From contig NZ_WRPR01000005.1 in assembly GCF_010367455.1 (NCBI RefSeq), positions 20,296 through 84,295 of the forward strand: a stretch of DNA of 64,000 nucleotides, in the 5' to 3' direction. Position numbers and translations under genes: made by a program. Below the pieces are notes generated by a model. It made no database searches, had not been told where the DNA came from, and was given only the letters and a program-made list of their open reading frames with translations. Positions 34,545 through 43,500 of the stretch are shown here, piece by piece (the stretch's first letter is position 1; every line of letters begins with the position of its first letter). This stretch comes from Candidatus Laterigemmans baculatus. GTDB lineage: Bacteria; Planctomycetota; Planctomycetia; Pirellulales; Pirellulaceae.

Positions 34545-36152
34545 TCAGACGGCGTGGGGGTTGGGAACACAGGAGCTGGCCAGCGAGGCTCGGGGAGCTC
34601 TTGGCGGGGCGAGCGGGTGGCGGAGCGCGAACTGGCGGCCCAGGTAGCTTGTCGCATCGCTGATCGCGAGGATCAGCCAAAAGTAGCGGGCATAAGAAAA
34701 ATGCAGAAAGAGCGAGGTCGCCACGTAGCTGGCCAGCGCCAACAGAAAGCCGGTGGCCCAGTTTGCCAGCTGCGGATCGTGGACTTGCCAGATCCGGCGG
34801 GTCTGCACCAAGCCGCGAAAGGCGGCGCCGAGCATGGCGAGAAAACATACTAAGCCTGGCAAACCATGTTCGGCAGCGAGCTGGAGGTAGAGGCAATGGG
34901 CTTCGCGCGTTCCCTCCAGGGCTCGCAGCCCACCATCATTGCCGTAGGCTCGCGAGTAATGGTTGAACATCCCCGGCCCGACCCCGGTCAACGGGTAATC
35001 GGCGGCGACTCTTGCCGCGGCAAACATGACTGTCAGCCGCCCCCGGGTCGCACCGTCCAACTCACCCTCGGCGGTGTGCCCCGAGACGGCCACGTCGACC
35101 AAGGATTGGATCGATGCCAGGCGGATGAGGTATTGGGGCGAGGCCACAAGCAACAGCAGTGTGGCGAGCACCAGCACGAGGAGATGACGGATCCGCAACT
35201 GGCCCATCATCGTCATCAGCACCAGCATCAGGGCAAAGGCCACCGCCGTGCCGCGAGAAAATGCCAAGACGCAGCCAGCGGCGCTCAGCAACGTCGCCAC
35301 CGCGGCCCAGGCCTGCCGCTTTCTCGAAGTCTCACTGAGACAATAAAAGTAACCGAGCGGCACCAGCATCAGCATGATTTGGGCGTACCGGTTCTGCTCG
35401 CCCACCGGCCCACACAGCCGAGCTTGGCGGTGCTCGACCCCGTCTTCGGCGACCGCAAACCCCAGCCCAGGAACCTGAGCAAAACCTCCGTAGTGATTGT
35501 CGAACGTCCGCGTGGCCTGCTGGTATACCGACAAGCCTCCCATGAAGCCGCCCGCCAGGAGCAGCGCCCCGATGGCCCAGCGGAGCGTCGTTCGGCTGCG
35601 GATCACGTTCGTGATGACCACGTACAGCGCCAGCCCCTCGAGCACCATCGTCTGCACGTTCTTCCAGGCCTCCTCGGGATACCGCGCGACCAGCACCCCC
35701 AACGTCTGGACCAGCATGAACAGCAGAACCCAAGGGAGCGTGCTGGTGAGGATGAGCGGCCGGCCGTCGAGCAAGATGTAGCGGAGCAGCGGGATCGCGA
35801 GCACCGCCGGGAGCAGCGCCGCGGCGGGACCGGGAACGCCATGGAACCGCACGGCCACCACGGCGGCGTTGCTGTAGAGAATGAAGATCACCTGAGGGAT
35901 CAGCCCCTCGGACCAAACCACCGTCAGCAGGACGGCCGGCACGGCCGCTCCCGCCAGCAGCGCCAGCAGCGGCTGGTCCAGGGCGATCGCCGCCACCGCC
36001 ACCATCGCCACCGAACCGAGCGCCAGCCAACCGCCGGCAGGCCCGGCCAACAGCCACGGGATCTGGCTGGCGGGTGGGGCTAACGGGCTAGCGCCAGCTA
36101 GTCCGGCAGCACCGCCGCGCCCGGTCTTGCAGGGTGGGGGCGGGGTGCTCAT
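34545..36152 (-). CDS. O-antigen ligase/polymerase-like membrane protein (Wzy candidate)
   Basis: 535 residues from MSTPPPPCKTGRGG; ATG overlaps the GT2 stop (ATGA). About 12 transmembrane segments and the Wzy_C-type signature in the large periplasmic loop: GATRGRLTVMFAAARVAADYPLTGVGPGMFNHYSRAY and HCLYLQLAAEHGLPGLVCF. Most likely the polymerase of this locus because it sits with Wzx, Wzz and Wza; WaaL-type ligase activity cannot be excluded. Confidence 0.88.
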   Translation of the reverse strand: MSTPPPPCKTGRGGAAGLAGASPLAPPASQIPWLLAGPAGGWLALGSVAMVAVAAIALDQPLLALLAGAAVPAVLLTVVWSEGLIPQVIFILYSNAAVVAVRFHGVPGPAAALLPAVLAIPLLRYILLDGRPLILTSTLPWVLLFMLVQTLGVLVARYPEEAWKNVQTMVLEGLALYVVITNVIRSRTTLRWAIGALLLAGGFMGGLSVYQQATRTFDNHYGGFAQVPGLGFAVAEDGVEHRQARLCGPVGEQNRYAQIMLMLVPLGYFYCLSETSRKRQAWAAVATLLSAAGCVLAFSRGTAVAFALMLVLMTMMGQLRIRHLLVLVLATLLLLVASPQYLIRLASIQSLVDVAVSGHTAEGELDGATRGRLTVMFAAARVAADYPLTGVGPGMFNHYSRAYGNDGGLRALEGTREAHCLYLQLAAEHGLPGLVCFLAMLGAAFRGLVQTRRIWQVHDPQLANWATGFLLALASYVATSLFLHFSYARYFWLILAISDATSYLGRQFALRHPLAPPRAPRASLASSCVPNPHAV

Positions 36153-37360
36153 GGAGCCTCCGACCGGCTCGTGGCGACGGATGCGGGTCGCTGCGGTTCC
36201 CAAAGCACGACCGATTGGCCGCGGGCGAGCCGCCACCAGGCGATCAGGCAGGCGAGGTTGACCATGCAGAAGTAGGCGGGGACGGTCAGCAGTTTCCCGG
36301 CCCGCCGCCGGCCGACGGCGGCCACGGCGCCGGCTACGGCCAAGAGGTAGAACAGCGTCTGAAGGACCGCCGCAGCCTGATACCACGGTCCTTGCTCCCA
36401 GAGCAGCAGGCTGCCGCACCAAAGTCCCAGCAGCGGGACGAACATCACCCGTCGCAGCAGCTTGTGCGAGAACAACTGCAGCGAGTAGAAACCGTACCGC
36501 CAGGGGTTCAGCAGCGAACGCCTCCGCAGCAGACTGCGGAGACCGCGGGTGATGACGCGAACTTTGCGAGCGAACTCCGACTGCTGCGACTCGGCCACGG
36601 GCTCCCAAGCCACGGCCTCCTCGGCGAATACCAGCCGATAGCCCTGCTCGATGACGCCCGTCGAAGTGACGAAATCATCGGTGACTCCCTCCGGAATCTC
36701 CTCGAACAGCTTCCGCCGAATCGCGTAGATCGCCCCGGTCGCCGAGACCGCATGCCCGCCGCGACTCTCAGCCCGCTTCAACCAGCGGTCCAGACTCCAG
36801 TAGCTCCGCTCCCCACATCCGTCGGCGTCCCCGCGCGACGGCAGGTACCGCTGGTCCCCGGCCACTCCGCCGACCCCGGGATCGGCAAAGGGAGCCACCA
36901 GCTGCCGCAGCGCGCGGGCTTCCAGCATGCTGTTGGCATCGGAGAACACCAGCACCTCGCCGCGGGCGACCGCCACGGCCGCGTTGAGCGTCCGCGCCTT
37001 TCCGAGGCGAGGCAGTGCCAGCAGTTGGACGCCGCGCCCAGCATAGCTCTCGGCGATCGCTTCGGTGCGGTCGGTGGAACCGTCCGAGGCGATCCACACC
37101 TCCAACCGCTCGCGCGGATAGTCGAGCCCAAGCACGTTCTCGAGCTTCGCCCCGAGGCTCTCCGCTTCGTTGTGAGCGGCGATGATCAAGCTGACGCTGG
37201 GGATCGAATCCGCAGGGTCTGCATTTCCGCAAGCGAGCGGGTCTTTGGCAGCGATGGGACGCGGCAGGAGCCACCCCCGCAGCAAGACCAGCAACGGAAA
37301 ACCGGCGTAGGTGTAGGCGATCGCTGCGGCCGCGATCCAAAATGTCCATTCGGCTGTCAT
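36149..37360 (-). CDS. membrane glycosyltransferase, family GT2
   Basis: 403 residues from MTAEWTFWIAAAAIAYTY, with ATGA overlap to the GT4 stop. One N-terminal helix, then a GT2 domain: VSLIIAAHNEAESL, IASDGSTDRTEAI, VFSDANSMLEARAL (DxD region), GAIYAIRRKLFEEIPEGVTDDF, and QQSEFARKVRVITRGLRSL (Q/RxxRW-like position). Three C-terminal helices follow. Processive-type GT2 architecture; adds a sugar to the lipid-linked repeat unit or polymer on the cytosolic face. Confidence 0.9.
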   Translation of the reverse strand: MTAEWTFWIAAAAIAYTYAGFPLLVLLRGWLLPRPIAAKDPLACGNADPADSIPSVSLIIAAHNEAESLGAKLENVLGLDYPRERLEVWIASDGSTDRTEAIAESYAGRGVQLLALPRLGKARTLNAAVAVARGEVLVFSDANSMLEARALRQLVAPFADPGVGGVAGDQRYLPSRGDADGCGERSYWSLDRWLKRAESRGGHAVSATGAIYAIRRKLFEEIPEGVTDDFVTSTGVIEQGYRLVFAEEAVAWEPVAESQQSEFARKVRVITRGLRSLLRRRSLLNPWRYGFYSLQLFSHKLLRRVMFVPLLGLWCGSLLLWEQGPWYQAAAVLQTLFYLLAVAGAVAAVGRRRAGKLLTVPAYFCMVNLACLIAWWRLARGQSVVLWEPQRPASVATSRSEAP

Positions 37361-38832
37361 CGCGGGATCCTCCACGCCGCCGATACCCTCGACCCCTGCG
37401 ACTCCTCGAGTCCCTGCAACTCCTCGAGTCCCTGCGACTCCTCGGGCCCCTGCGACTCCTCGGGCCCCTGCGACTCGAGTTCCTGCAGATTGCGAATCGC
37501 AGCGATCAACTGGGCGGCGCAGCGGTGCTGATCAAACTCGGCTTCCACGAAGCGGCGGGCGGCGGCGGCCAGACGATGCCGCTTATCGGTGTCGGAGGCG
37601 AGTTCAGCGATTGCCGCAGCGATCGCCGCAACTTCGCCGGGGGGAACCAACAGACCGGTGACCCGGTGCTGAACCAGTTCAGGAATTCCGGAAAGCGAGC
37701 TGGCGACGACCGCGATTCCCGCGCTCATCGCTTCCATCAAGGCCACCGGGATTCCCTCGCGGCGCCCATCCGGAGTCGGCACGCTGGGGGCCACGACGAT
37801 GTCGGTCCGCCGCAGGAGTTCCACCAGCCTCTGGCGGGTACACCGGCCATGGAACAAGACGACCGGGTGCACCTCGCACTCGAGCGCCTCGGCGCGGAGC
37901 ATCGCTTCATCCGGACCGTCTCCGATCAGATGCAGTCGAAACCGAAGCCCCTGTGCCCGCAGGATGCCGCACGCGCGGATCAGATGCACCTGTCCTTTGA
38001 CTTCGTGCAACGTCCCGATGCAGGCGAGCTGCAACGTCGGCGGTGGGGCGGCAGATTTCGCCTGCCGCTCGCCTGCAGGCTCCTGGCCCTCGGAAGCGGG
38101 CGACGAATGGGGATGAAAGATTTGGGTGTCGGTACCGCAGTGGATCACCCGCACCTTACTTTCAGATTCGGCACCACACCGCTCCAAGATCAGGCAGCGG
38201 TTGTATTCCGAAATGGCCACGACCAAGGCCGCCTCGGCGACTTTTTCCCGCAACATGTGTTGGTCGCGGTGCAGATCCGATCCGTGAGCGGTAAAGCTAT
38301 AGGGGATGCCCGTCAAGCGATGGATCACCCAAGCGGCGGCAGCGGGATGGCTTGCGAAGTGGGAGTGGACGTGCTGGACTCCTCGCCGCTCGAGATCCCG
38401 GGCGAAGGCGACCGCTTTGGGAAACGATGCCAGAAAACCCAGAAGATACCGACGACTCCCCCAGTTCGCGCGAAGCCCCTCCCCGAGCGCTTGGAGATAA
38501 GCCCTCGGCCGTCGCAGCAAGGTCGTGAGATTCGTCGCCGCAACGCGGGGATGAAGCAAATTTGCAAAATGCGCCCGCTCGAGATACCGTCGCGCCTCCT
38601 CATGCATCACCCGAGTCCGCTCGCGGCGGAGTGGATACAGCTCCAACTGTACCCCAAGGGACTCCACAGCCTGCATCTCGAAGAGCACGAATGTTTCCGT
38701 CAGCTTGGGAAACCTCGAAGTCAGATAGGCGATCCGCAGGTCCCGCGGACGAGGCCTCTGCCGATCGCGGCTCTCCTGAGAGCGGACCCGATTCGCTGGC
38801 GAATGAGAAAGGGCAGAGCTCGCATCAGACAT
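37357..38832 (-). CDS. glycosyltransferase, family GT4
   Basis: 491 residues. GT-B fold, retaining: RIAYLTSRFPKLTETFVLFEMQAVES, HVHSHFASHPAAAAWVIHRLTGIPYSFTAHGSDLH and the C-terminal EGIPVALMEAMSAG (E-x7-E donor motif). Similar to colanic-acid WcaL-type transferases. The C-terminus ends in a repeat of 18-bp units (SQGPEE, SQGPEE, SQGLEE, LQGLEE; about 37395-37480), probably disordered. It shares an 8-base overlap with the downstream end of the GGDEF-like gene. Confidence 0.92.
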   Translation of the reverse strand: MSDASSALSHSPANRVRSQESRDRQRPRPRDLRIAYLTSRFPKLTETFVLFEMQAVESLGVQLELYPLRRERTRVMHEEARRYLERAHFANLLHPRVAATNLTTLLRRPRAYLQALGEGLRANWGSRRYLLGFLASFPKAVAFARDLERRGVQHVHSHFASHPAAAAWVIHRLTGIPYSFTAHGSDLHRDQHMLREKVAEAALVVAISEYNRCLILERCGAESESKVRVIHCGTDTQIFHPHSSPASEGQEPAGERQAKSAAPPPTLQLACIGTLHEVKGQVHLIRACGILRAQGLRFRLHLIGDGPDEAMLRAEALECEVHPVVLFHGRCTRQRLVELLRRTDIVVAPSVPTPDGRREGIPVALMEAMSAGIAVVASSLSGIPELVQHRVTGLLVPPGEVAAIAAAIAELASDTDKRHRLAAAARRFVEAEFDQHRCAAQLIAAIRNLQELESQGPEESQGPEESQGLEELQGLEESQGSRVSAAWRIPR

Positions 38833-39748
38833 CGGAGGCGACCTGGCAAGGATCTTTATAAGGCCGCCGGACCGTTTCGCTGTCCTGCCAATCTTGGAGC
38901 GCGTCCTGGTTCGGCGACGAGAGCTCGCTGTCTCCCGAACTCGCCCGCATTTGCGACTCGGCGCGTTCCATCAGCTTGACGAACGTGATCTCCTCTTCCG
39001 GAAACAGCGAGGTGCCGATCGCGAGATCCAGCCCCAATCGCTCGCGGGCTGCCGCCTTGAGGCGATCGGCGAGCGCACGAGCCGATTCGCGTCCCGCCTC
39101 GGGAACAACGGTGAGAAAATGCTTGCCCTGATGGGTGATGATCTCACAACTGTTCAGTTCCCTCGTGAGCAGCTCGGCGATCTTCGCGTGGGCGTAATTG
39201 CGAATACAATCGCGCTGCATCGATGCGGTGAGCTGATCGAGACTCCTGTCGAGCGAATCGGCATCGGCCGAAATCGCCAGCAGCGCCAGCGGACGCCCAT
39301 GCACGCGGGCGCGGCGGATCTCGCGATAGATCTCTGCCTGGCCCTGTTCGAAAGGACGCGTGTTGTCATGCAGATGCGTCAGGAGGGTGGCGATCGCCGC
39401 CAAGCGAAGCTCATCGAGGCTTCGGCCAAACTGCTGAGCCAATACGACGGTCAGCGCCGTGGCGGCGAGTTCGGTCACCGTGATCGGGAGGGCGACGCCG
39501 GTGATCGGGTAGCCGAGCTGAAACTTCAGGCCCACGACCAGGGGCGTGACCGCGGCGACCACCCCGACTGCCGGCAGCCTCTGCAGCGGCGGAAACACTA
39601 CCACGGCAGCCGCCAGCAGTGCCGCCAACACATACACGAAGGAAGCGATATTGATCGGCGCGTGCAAGCGTTCGATGTTATACAACACGAACAACCAGCA
39701 GAAAAACAGCGCGAACCACATTCGCAGTTTTCTCATCATCGTCAGCAT
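38825..39748 (-). CDS. membrane protein with degenerate GGDEF-like domain
   Basis: 307 residues from ATG 39748 (39739, MMRKLRMWF, is an equally good choice given GAGGGG upstream). Five or so N-terminal helices (FFCWLFVLYNIERL to TALTVVLAQQFGRS), then about 170 residues with GGDEF-like topology: HDNTRPFEQGQAEIYREIRRAR, LLAISADADSLD and THQGKHFLTVVPEAG, where the GG(D/E)EF signature would be. That position reads QGKHF, so no diguanylate cyclase activity is expected. Possibly a regulator of polymer synthesis. It overlaps the sugar transferase stop by seven bases. Confidence 0.75.
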   Translation of the reverse strand: MLTMMRKLRMWFALFFCWLFVLYNIERLHAPINIASFVYVLAALLAAAVVVFPPLQRLPAVGVVAAVTPLVVGLKFQLGYPITGVALPITVTELAATALTVVLAQQFGRSLDELRLAAIATLLTHLHDNTRPFEQGQAEIYREIRRARVHGRPLALLAISADADSLDRSLDQLTASMQRDCIRNYAHAKIAELLTRELNSCEIITHQGKHFLTVVPEAGRESARALADRLKAAARERLGLDLAIGTSLFPEEEITFVKLMERAESQMRASSGDSELSSPNQDALQDWQDSETVRRPYKDPCQVASDV

Positions 39749-40383
39749 GCCCCTCGGCATTTGAACACGACCACCAAGGTCTGTACGAGGATCCACAGAT
39801 CCATCGCGATGCTTTGTTGTTCGATGTACTGAATGTCCAGCTTCAGCCGCTCATCAAAGTCGATGTCGCTGCGGCCACTGACCTGCCACAGGCCGGTGAT
39901 TCCCGGCGTCACCTCCAACCGTTCGGTGTGCCATAACTGGTAGGTACTGGCATCGAAGGACGTGGGACGGGGCCCCACCAGTGACATGTCTCCTTTGAGC
40001 ACATTGAATAACTGCGGCAGCTCATCCAAACTCGTTTTCCGCAGAACTCTTCCGACCCGCGTGACACGTGGGTCGTCGCCGATCTTGAAATCCGGCCAAG
40101 TCAATTCATTCAGATGGATGTACTGGCTCTTCAATTCTTCCGCGTTGGTTAACATCGTCCGGAACTTATACATCCGGAATCGCCTTCCCCCTTGGCCGGT
40201 CCGCCACTGGGGAAAAATCACTCGTCCGGGATCGTCCAGCCAGACCAGCGCCGCGCACACCGCCATCAGCGGTAAGGCCAACGGGAGAATCAGCAAACAG
40301 ATGCCGAGATCCAAGGCTCGCTTGGTGAGCAAATAGCCGGTGCGGACCGGGCGGACCTGGACGGGATTGAGAGTCAATTGCAT
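39742..40383 (-). CDS. undecaprenyl-phosphate sugar phosphotransferase (initiating)
   Basis: 213 residues; polyprenyl-phosphate hexose-1-phosphate transferase of the WcaJ/WbaP C-terminal class, short form without the N-terminal helices. TKRALDLGICLLILPLALPLMAVCAALVWL is the membrane hairpin, then RMYKFRTM, KTSLDELPQLFNVLKGDMSLVGPRP and PGITGLWQVSGRSDIDF. Begins the repeat unit by loading the first sugar phosphate on undecaprenyl phosphate. Confidence 0.95.
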   Translation of the reverse strand: MQLTLNPVQVRPVRTGYLLTKRALDLGICLLILPLALPLMAVCAALVWLDDPGRVIFPQWRTGQGGRRFRMYKFRTMLTNAEELKSQYIHLNELTWPDFKIGDDPRVTRVGRVLRKTSLDELPQLFNVLKGDMSLVGPRPTSFDASTYQLWHTERLEVTPGITGLWQVSGRSDIDFDERLKLDIQYIEQQSIAMDLWILVQTLVVVFKCRGAC

Positions 40384-40389
40384 GGCGGT

Positions 40390-41964
40390 TCAGGGGTGGG
40401 TCGGGTGTGCCGGTGCCAGGGCTCCGGGGAAGGTCGGCCGGCGGTATTCGGCAAACAGGATCAGCCCGCCGGCGAGAGCCAGCCCGACGGCCGTGCAGAC
40501 GAGACCGAGGATCAAGGGGGAGGGCCAGAGCGGAGAGGAGGGAGCCGTGGGAGCTTCGAGGACCGTGACTTTGACTCCCGAACGACCTTCGGAGACCGCT
40601 TGGCTCGCCAACTCGGTTTGCCGCAGCTGGGTCAGCAGCGAGTCGTGGAGCAGATGGACCCGGGCGATTTGGTCGCGAGCCTGTTGCTCTTGCAGCAAGT
40701 AGGCGTCGATCTCCTTGGCCTTGGACTGCTCGACGGCGTACAGCTCCGAGAGCCGTTGTTCGCTGGCTTGGACCGCGGTCAGCTGCCGCTGGAGAATTTC
40801 TGGTGCCGCCTCGAGCGAATCGTGCAAGGCCGCGTTGAGCGCGCGGACCTGTTCGCGAACCGCCCGCAGCTCGGCGTGCTTGTGACCGAACCGCTCGGCG
40901 AGCTCCTGTTCCCGCAGCTCGGCCTCCGAGAGCTGCGCTTGCAGGGCGTGCAGCTCGGTGCTGTCGATCTGAGTCATCTGCGTGAGCATCGTGGCCGTGA
41001 TCAACCGTTCGCTCGCCGTGCTCCGCGGCGGCGGGACCGGCAGCGCGTAGCTGGCCAGCGCGTGGGGGGCCAGTGCGTGGGGGGCCAGCGCGTCGGGCGC
41101 CAGCGCGTGGGGGGCCAGTTCCGCCGGCGTCTCGCGGCGGGCGAGCGACTCGCGGCGGGCGAGCTCCCAGCTCTGCGTCGCCTCGAGCTGGTTTTCGAGC
41201 TCGACGCGGTGGTTTCGCATGTCGGTGAGTTTCTGGCCGAGCTGCTGGACCAGCATCAGTTGGACGTCTGCACCGTTTTTGCCGTTGCCCGTCACCGGAC
41301 TCGCCTTGCGGAGCTCGCGGTAGCTGGACTCGAGATTTTGGAGCTCGCCCCGCAACTCCTTCTCGCTCGCGGCGAGCAACCGGAGCGTCTCGAGCGAGCT
41401 GTCCTGCTCGGACTGCTGCAGGTATCGCCGATAGCTGCCGATCACTCCCTCGACCGCTGCCAAGGCATGCGGGATGTCGTGGCTGCGGTACGCGACGCTG
41501 ATCACATGGGTGCCCATCACCGGATGGACGTCGAGGGCGGCCAGCAGGGCGCGGGTGGGCGAGGCGTCCGGGGCGAGCGGCGTCGGCCACCGAACCGCTT
41601 CGGCTGCCGGAGCGACGACCGCCGAGCTTCCGATGATCTCGGCTTGCGTCGCCAGAAACTCCTTCTCCCGCTGCTCGGGAGCCGCGGCCATCGGCAACCC
41701 TTGCGTCTCCACGAGCAACCGGGCGCTGACCTGATAGAGCCGTTCGGCGCGAACAAAGTAGGCGGCCCCGAGCGACAGCGAGACCGCTAGGCTGGCTGCG
41801 ATCCATCCTTTCCGCCGCCAAGCGATGGTCGCCAGCTCGCGAATCCCCAGCCCAGACTCGCTGAGCCCAACCTCGCTGAGCCCCGACTCCCGGGGCTCCA
41901 GTTCCTTCGGGGAGGCTGCGTTCGGAGCCTCGGGGACCGCGGCGGGGGGCGGATCGGGAAGCAT
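40390..41964 (-). CDS. polysaccharide chain-length determinant (Wzz/GumC type)
   Basis: 524 residues. Two membrane helices (about 50-70, GWIAASLAVSLSLGAAYFV, and near the C-terminus, LILGLVCTAVGLALAGGLILF) flank a long periplasmic coiled-coil domain. No cytosolic tyrosine kinase domain is attached. The segment around 41040-41120 is a 15-bp repeat giving LAPHA and LAPDA pentapeptides. A smaller one near residues 26-38 gives SGLSE, VGLSE, SGLGI. First gene of the main EPS run on this strand; controls polymer length with Wzy and links to Wza. Confidence 0.88.
   Translation of the reverse strand: MLPDPPPAAVPEAPNAASPKELEPRESGLSEVGLSESGLGIRELATIAWRRKGWIAASLAVSLSLGAAYFVRAERLYQVSARLLVETQGLPMAAAPEQREKEFLATQAEIIGSSAVVAPAAEAVRWPTPLAPDASPTRALLAALDVHPVMGTHVISVAYRSHDIPHALAAVEGVIGSYRRYLQQSEQDSSLETLRLLAASEKELRGELQNLESSYRELRKASPVTGNGKNGADVQLMLVQQLGQKLTDMRNHRVELENQLEATQSWELARRESLARRETPAELAPHALAPDALAPHALAPHALASYALPVPPPRSTASERLITATMLTQMTQIDSTELHALQAQLSEAELREQELAERFGHKHAELRAVREQVRALNAALHDSLEAAPEILQRQLTAVQASEQRLSELYAVEQSKAKEIDAYLLQEQQARDQIARVHLLHDSLLTQLRQTELASQAVSEGRSGVKVTVLEAPTAPSSPLWPSPLILGLVCTAVGLALAGGLILFAEYRRPTFPGALAPAHPTHP
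41040..41120 (-). repeat. 15-bp in-frame minisatellite inside wzz (LAPHA)n
   Basis: Four to five units of GCCAGCGCGTGGGGG on the plus strand; each codes for an Ala/Pro/His-Leu pentapeptide within the periplasmic coiled-coil region. Confidence 0.88.
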
Positions 41965-42442
41965 GGCATCGCTCGCAGGAAGACGCGGAGGAAGTCCACT
42001 CCGAGCATCTTTGCACCGGCCGCTCGATTCACAACCAACGCTTTAGTGAAGATCAGGTGAAGGCCGAGTGAAGGATTGGTGAAGCCGCAGCCCCACTCAC
42101 CAAGCTGCCGCCAACCTGCCACCAGGCTGCCGCTAGGGCGGAGCACCGCCGCTTGGTAGGACTGGGGCTATCAAAAAATCCTGAGCCGACGGCGCTAGCC
42201 GCGGGTGCTGTAGCGAAAATCCCGGAGCTGCGAGGCCCGAGGCTAGCACCTACGGCTCAAAAGATGGAAAACCCTGAGCCGACGGCGCTCGGCCGCAGGT
42301 GGGTTCCATCAGCCGCCACGCTGCGAGCGTCCGGTTCCGACTGTGTTTTCGGGAACCGGGGGCTAGCGCCCGGCGGCTGAGGAAAGATCCGGGCTAGCGC
42401 CCAGCGGCAGCGCCCGGCCTGCTTTTCTCCGGAGATTGTCCG
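41965..42442. repeat. non-coding divergent region with GCTAGC-core repeats, families A and B
   Basis: No gene in about 480 bases. Contents: family A pair 42180-42207 / 42234-42259, an extra family A half at 42273-42300, a family B pair 42308-42336 / 42353-42380, and a stray half at 42389-42407. The part nearest wzz (41965-42110), probably its promoter region, shows no clear motif. Confidence 0.85.
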
Positions 42443-43390
42443 ATGCTCACGATCCGCGCGTCCGGCTGGCATCCCGATCTCCCGGATCGGCGGGACTACA
42501 CCTGGGCCCACGAGCGGGTCGCGGCGCAGCTGCGCATCCTCCCGCCGCTGGCCCTGAACCCTTCCCGCGTCGACTGGAGAAGCTTCTGTTCATCCTGCCC
42601 GCAGCAGGGCGACGGGGAGCAGGCCGACGGGGAGCAGGGCGAGCGCGATGACCGCGGGGCAGGAGACCGCGGGAAGGGGGCCCGCAGGGGGGGAGACCGC
42701 GGAAGCATCCACTGCTGCTTGGAACTGCTCGAGCAAACGCTCTATCGGTTGCAGGGGAAGCGGCCCGTTTTCTCGCGGCGGTTCGTGCATTACAACGCGT
42801 GGCGAACGGCCCGCGCCGAAGGCGGGCCACCGCTCGCGATCCGCACGGTCTGGAAATCGATTCGGCGGATCGGGGTCGTCGTCGATGCGTTCTGCCGCGC
42901 GGAGGTGCAAGAGCCGCCGTCGCTCCGCCACAGCCGCTCCGCCCCGGATGCTTTTTCGTACTCCGCGGCCTGCCGCTTTCCCCAGCTCCACTACGTCCGG
43001 CTCGACCGCTGCGGGCAGCCGGGCAGCGAGACCCTCGCCTCCCTCCGCTCCTGCTTGGCGGCCGGTTTCCTATGCGTCTTCGGGATTCCGCTCAGCCGCT
43101 CCGCGGGGGAGGAAGGGGAGATTGCGTTTCCGACCGTGTTCGACGACCTGCAGGGCGGGCAAGCCTTGCTGGCGGTCGGCTACGACGACCACCGCCGCCT
43201 CCGCTCCGATCGCGGCTGTCTGCTCGTGCGGGGAAGCTGGGGACGCGAGTGGGGCGAGGAAGGGTATGGATGGCTGCCGTACAGCTACCTGCAAGAGAAG
43301 CTGGCGATGGACTTCTGGACCATCTTCACTCCGGAGTGGCTCGCCTCCGGAGAGTACCAGTCCCCGCTCGGGCCCCTTCCTGAGCCGTAG
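42443..43390 (+). CDS. papain-fold (C1) protein lacking catalytic residues, probable pseudoprotease
   Basis: 315 residues. Papain-like layout is recognised by GWHPDLPDRRDYTW, the oxyanion-loop CPQQG, GGQALLAVGYDD and SWGREWGEEGYGWLPYSYL. In active relatives these read QGxxGSC, GGHAxxAVGYDD and NSWG. Here the His position is Q240, the Asn is G264 (VRGSWG) and the GSC segment reads GSIHCC, so the triad is lost. Between QG and GSI about 30 low-complexity residues (GEQADGEQGERDDRGAGDRG) are inserted. No signal peptide. It lies between wza and wzz on the other strand, so may bind rather than cut. The last codons and stop come from a family A repeat. Confidence 0.8.
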   Translation: MLTIRASGWHPDLPDRRDYTWAHERVAAQLRILPPLALNPSRVDWRSFCSSCPQQGDGEQADGEQGERDDRGAGDRGKGARRGGDRGSIHCCLELLEQTLYRLQGKRPVFSRRFVHYNAWRTARAEGGPPLAIRTVWKSIRRIGVVVDAFCRAEVQEPPSLRHSRSAPDAFSYSAACRFPQLHYVRLDRCGQPGSETLASLRSCLAAGFLCVFGIPLSRSAGEEGEIAFPTVFDDLQGGQALLAVGYDDHRRLRSDRGCLLVRGSWGREWGEEGYGWLPYSYLQEKLAMDFWTIFTPEWLASGEYQSPLGPLPEP

Positions 43391-43485
43391 GCGCTAGCCT
43401 CGGGCCGTCGGGCGGCGTCACGGAACCCGCGGCTAGCGCCGTCGGCTCAGGGTTGCGGAACCCGCGGCTAGCGCCGTCGGCTAAG
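43379..43485. repeat. GCTAGC-core inverted repeat, family A, with extra half
   Basis: Left arm 43379-43406 (begins CCTGAGCCGTAGGCGCTAGC), right arm 43422-43451 and a second right half 43457-43485. It fills the convergent gap between the C1-like gene and wza, and its first 12 bases provide the end of the C1-like reading frame including TAG. Confidence 0.9.
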
Positions 43486-43500
43486 GGTTTCACCGCGGGG

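Noticed and set aside
40166..42016. 616-codon minus-strand open frame
   Set aside because: Overlaps wzz and the sugar transferase in another frame; Arg/Pro-rich composition typical of shadows.
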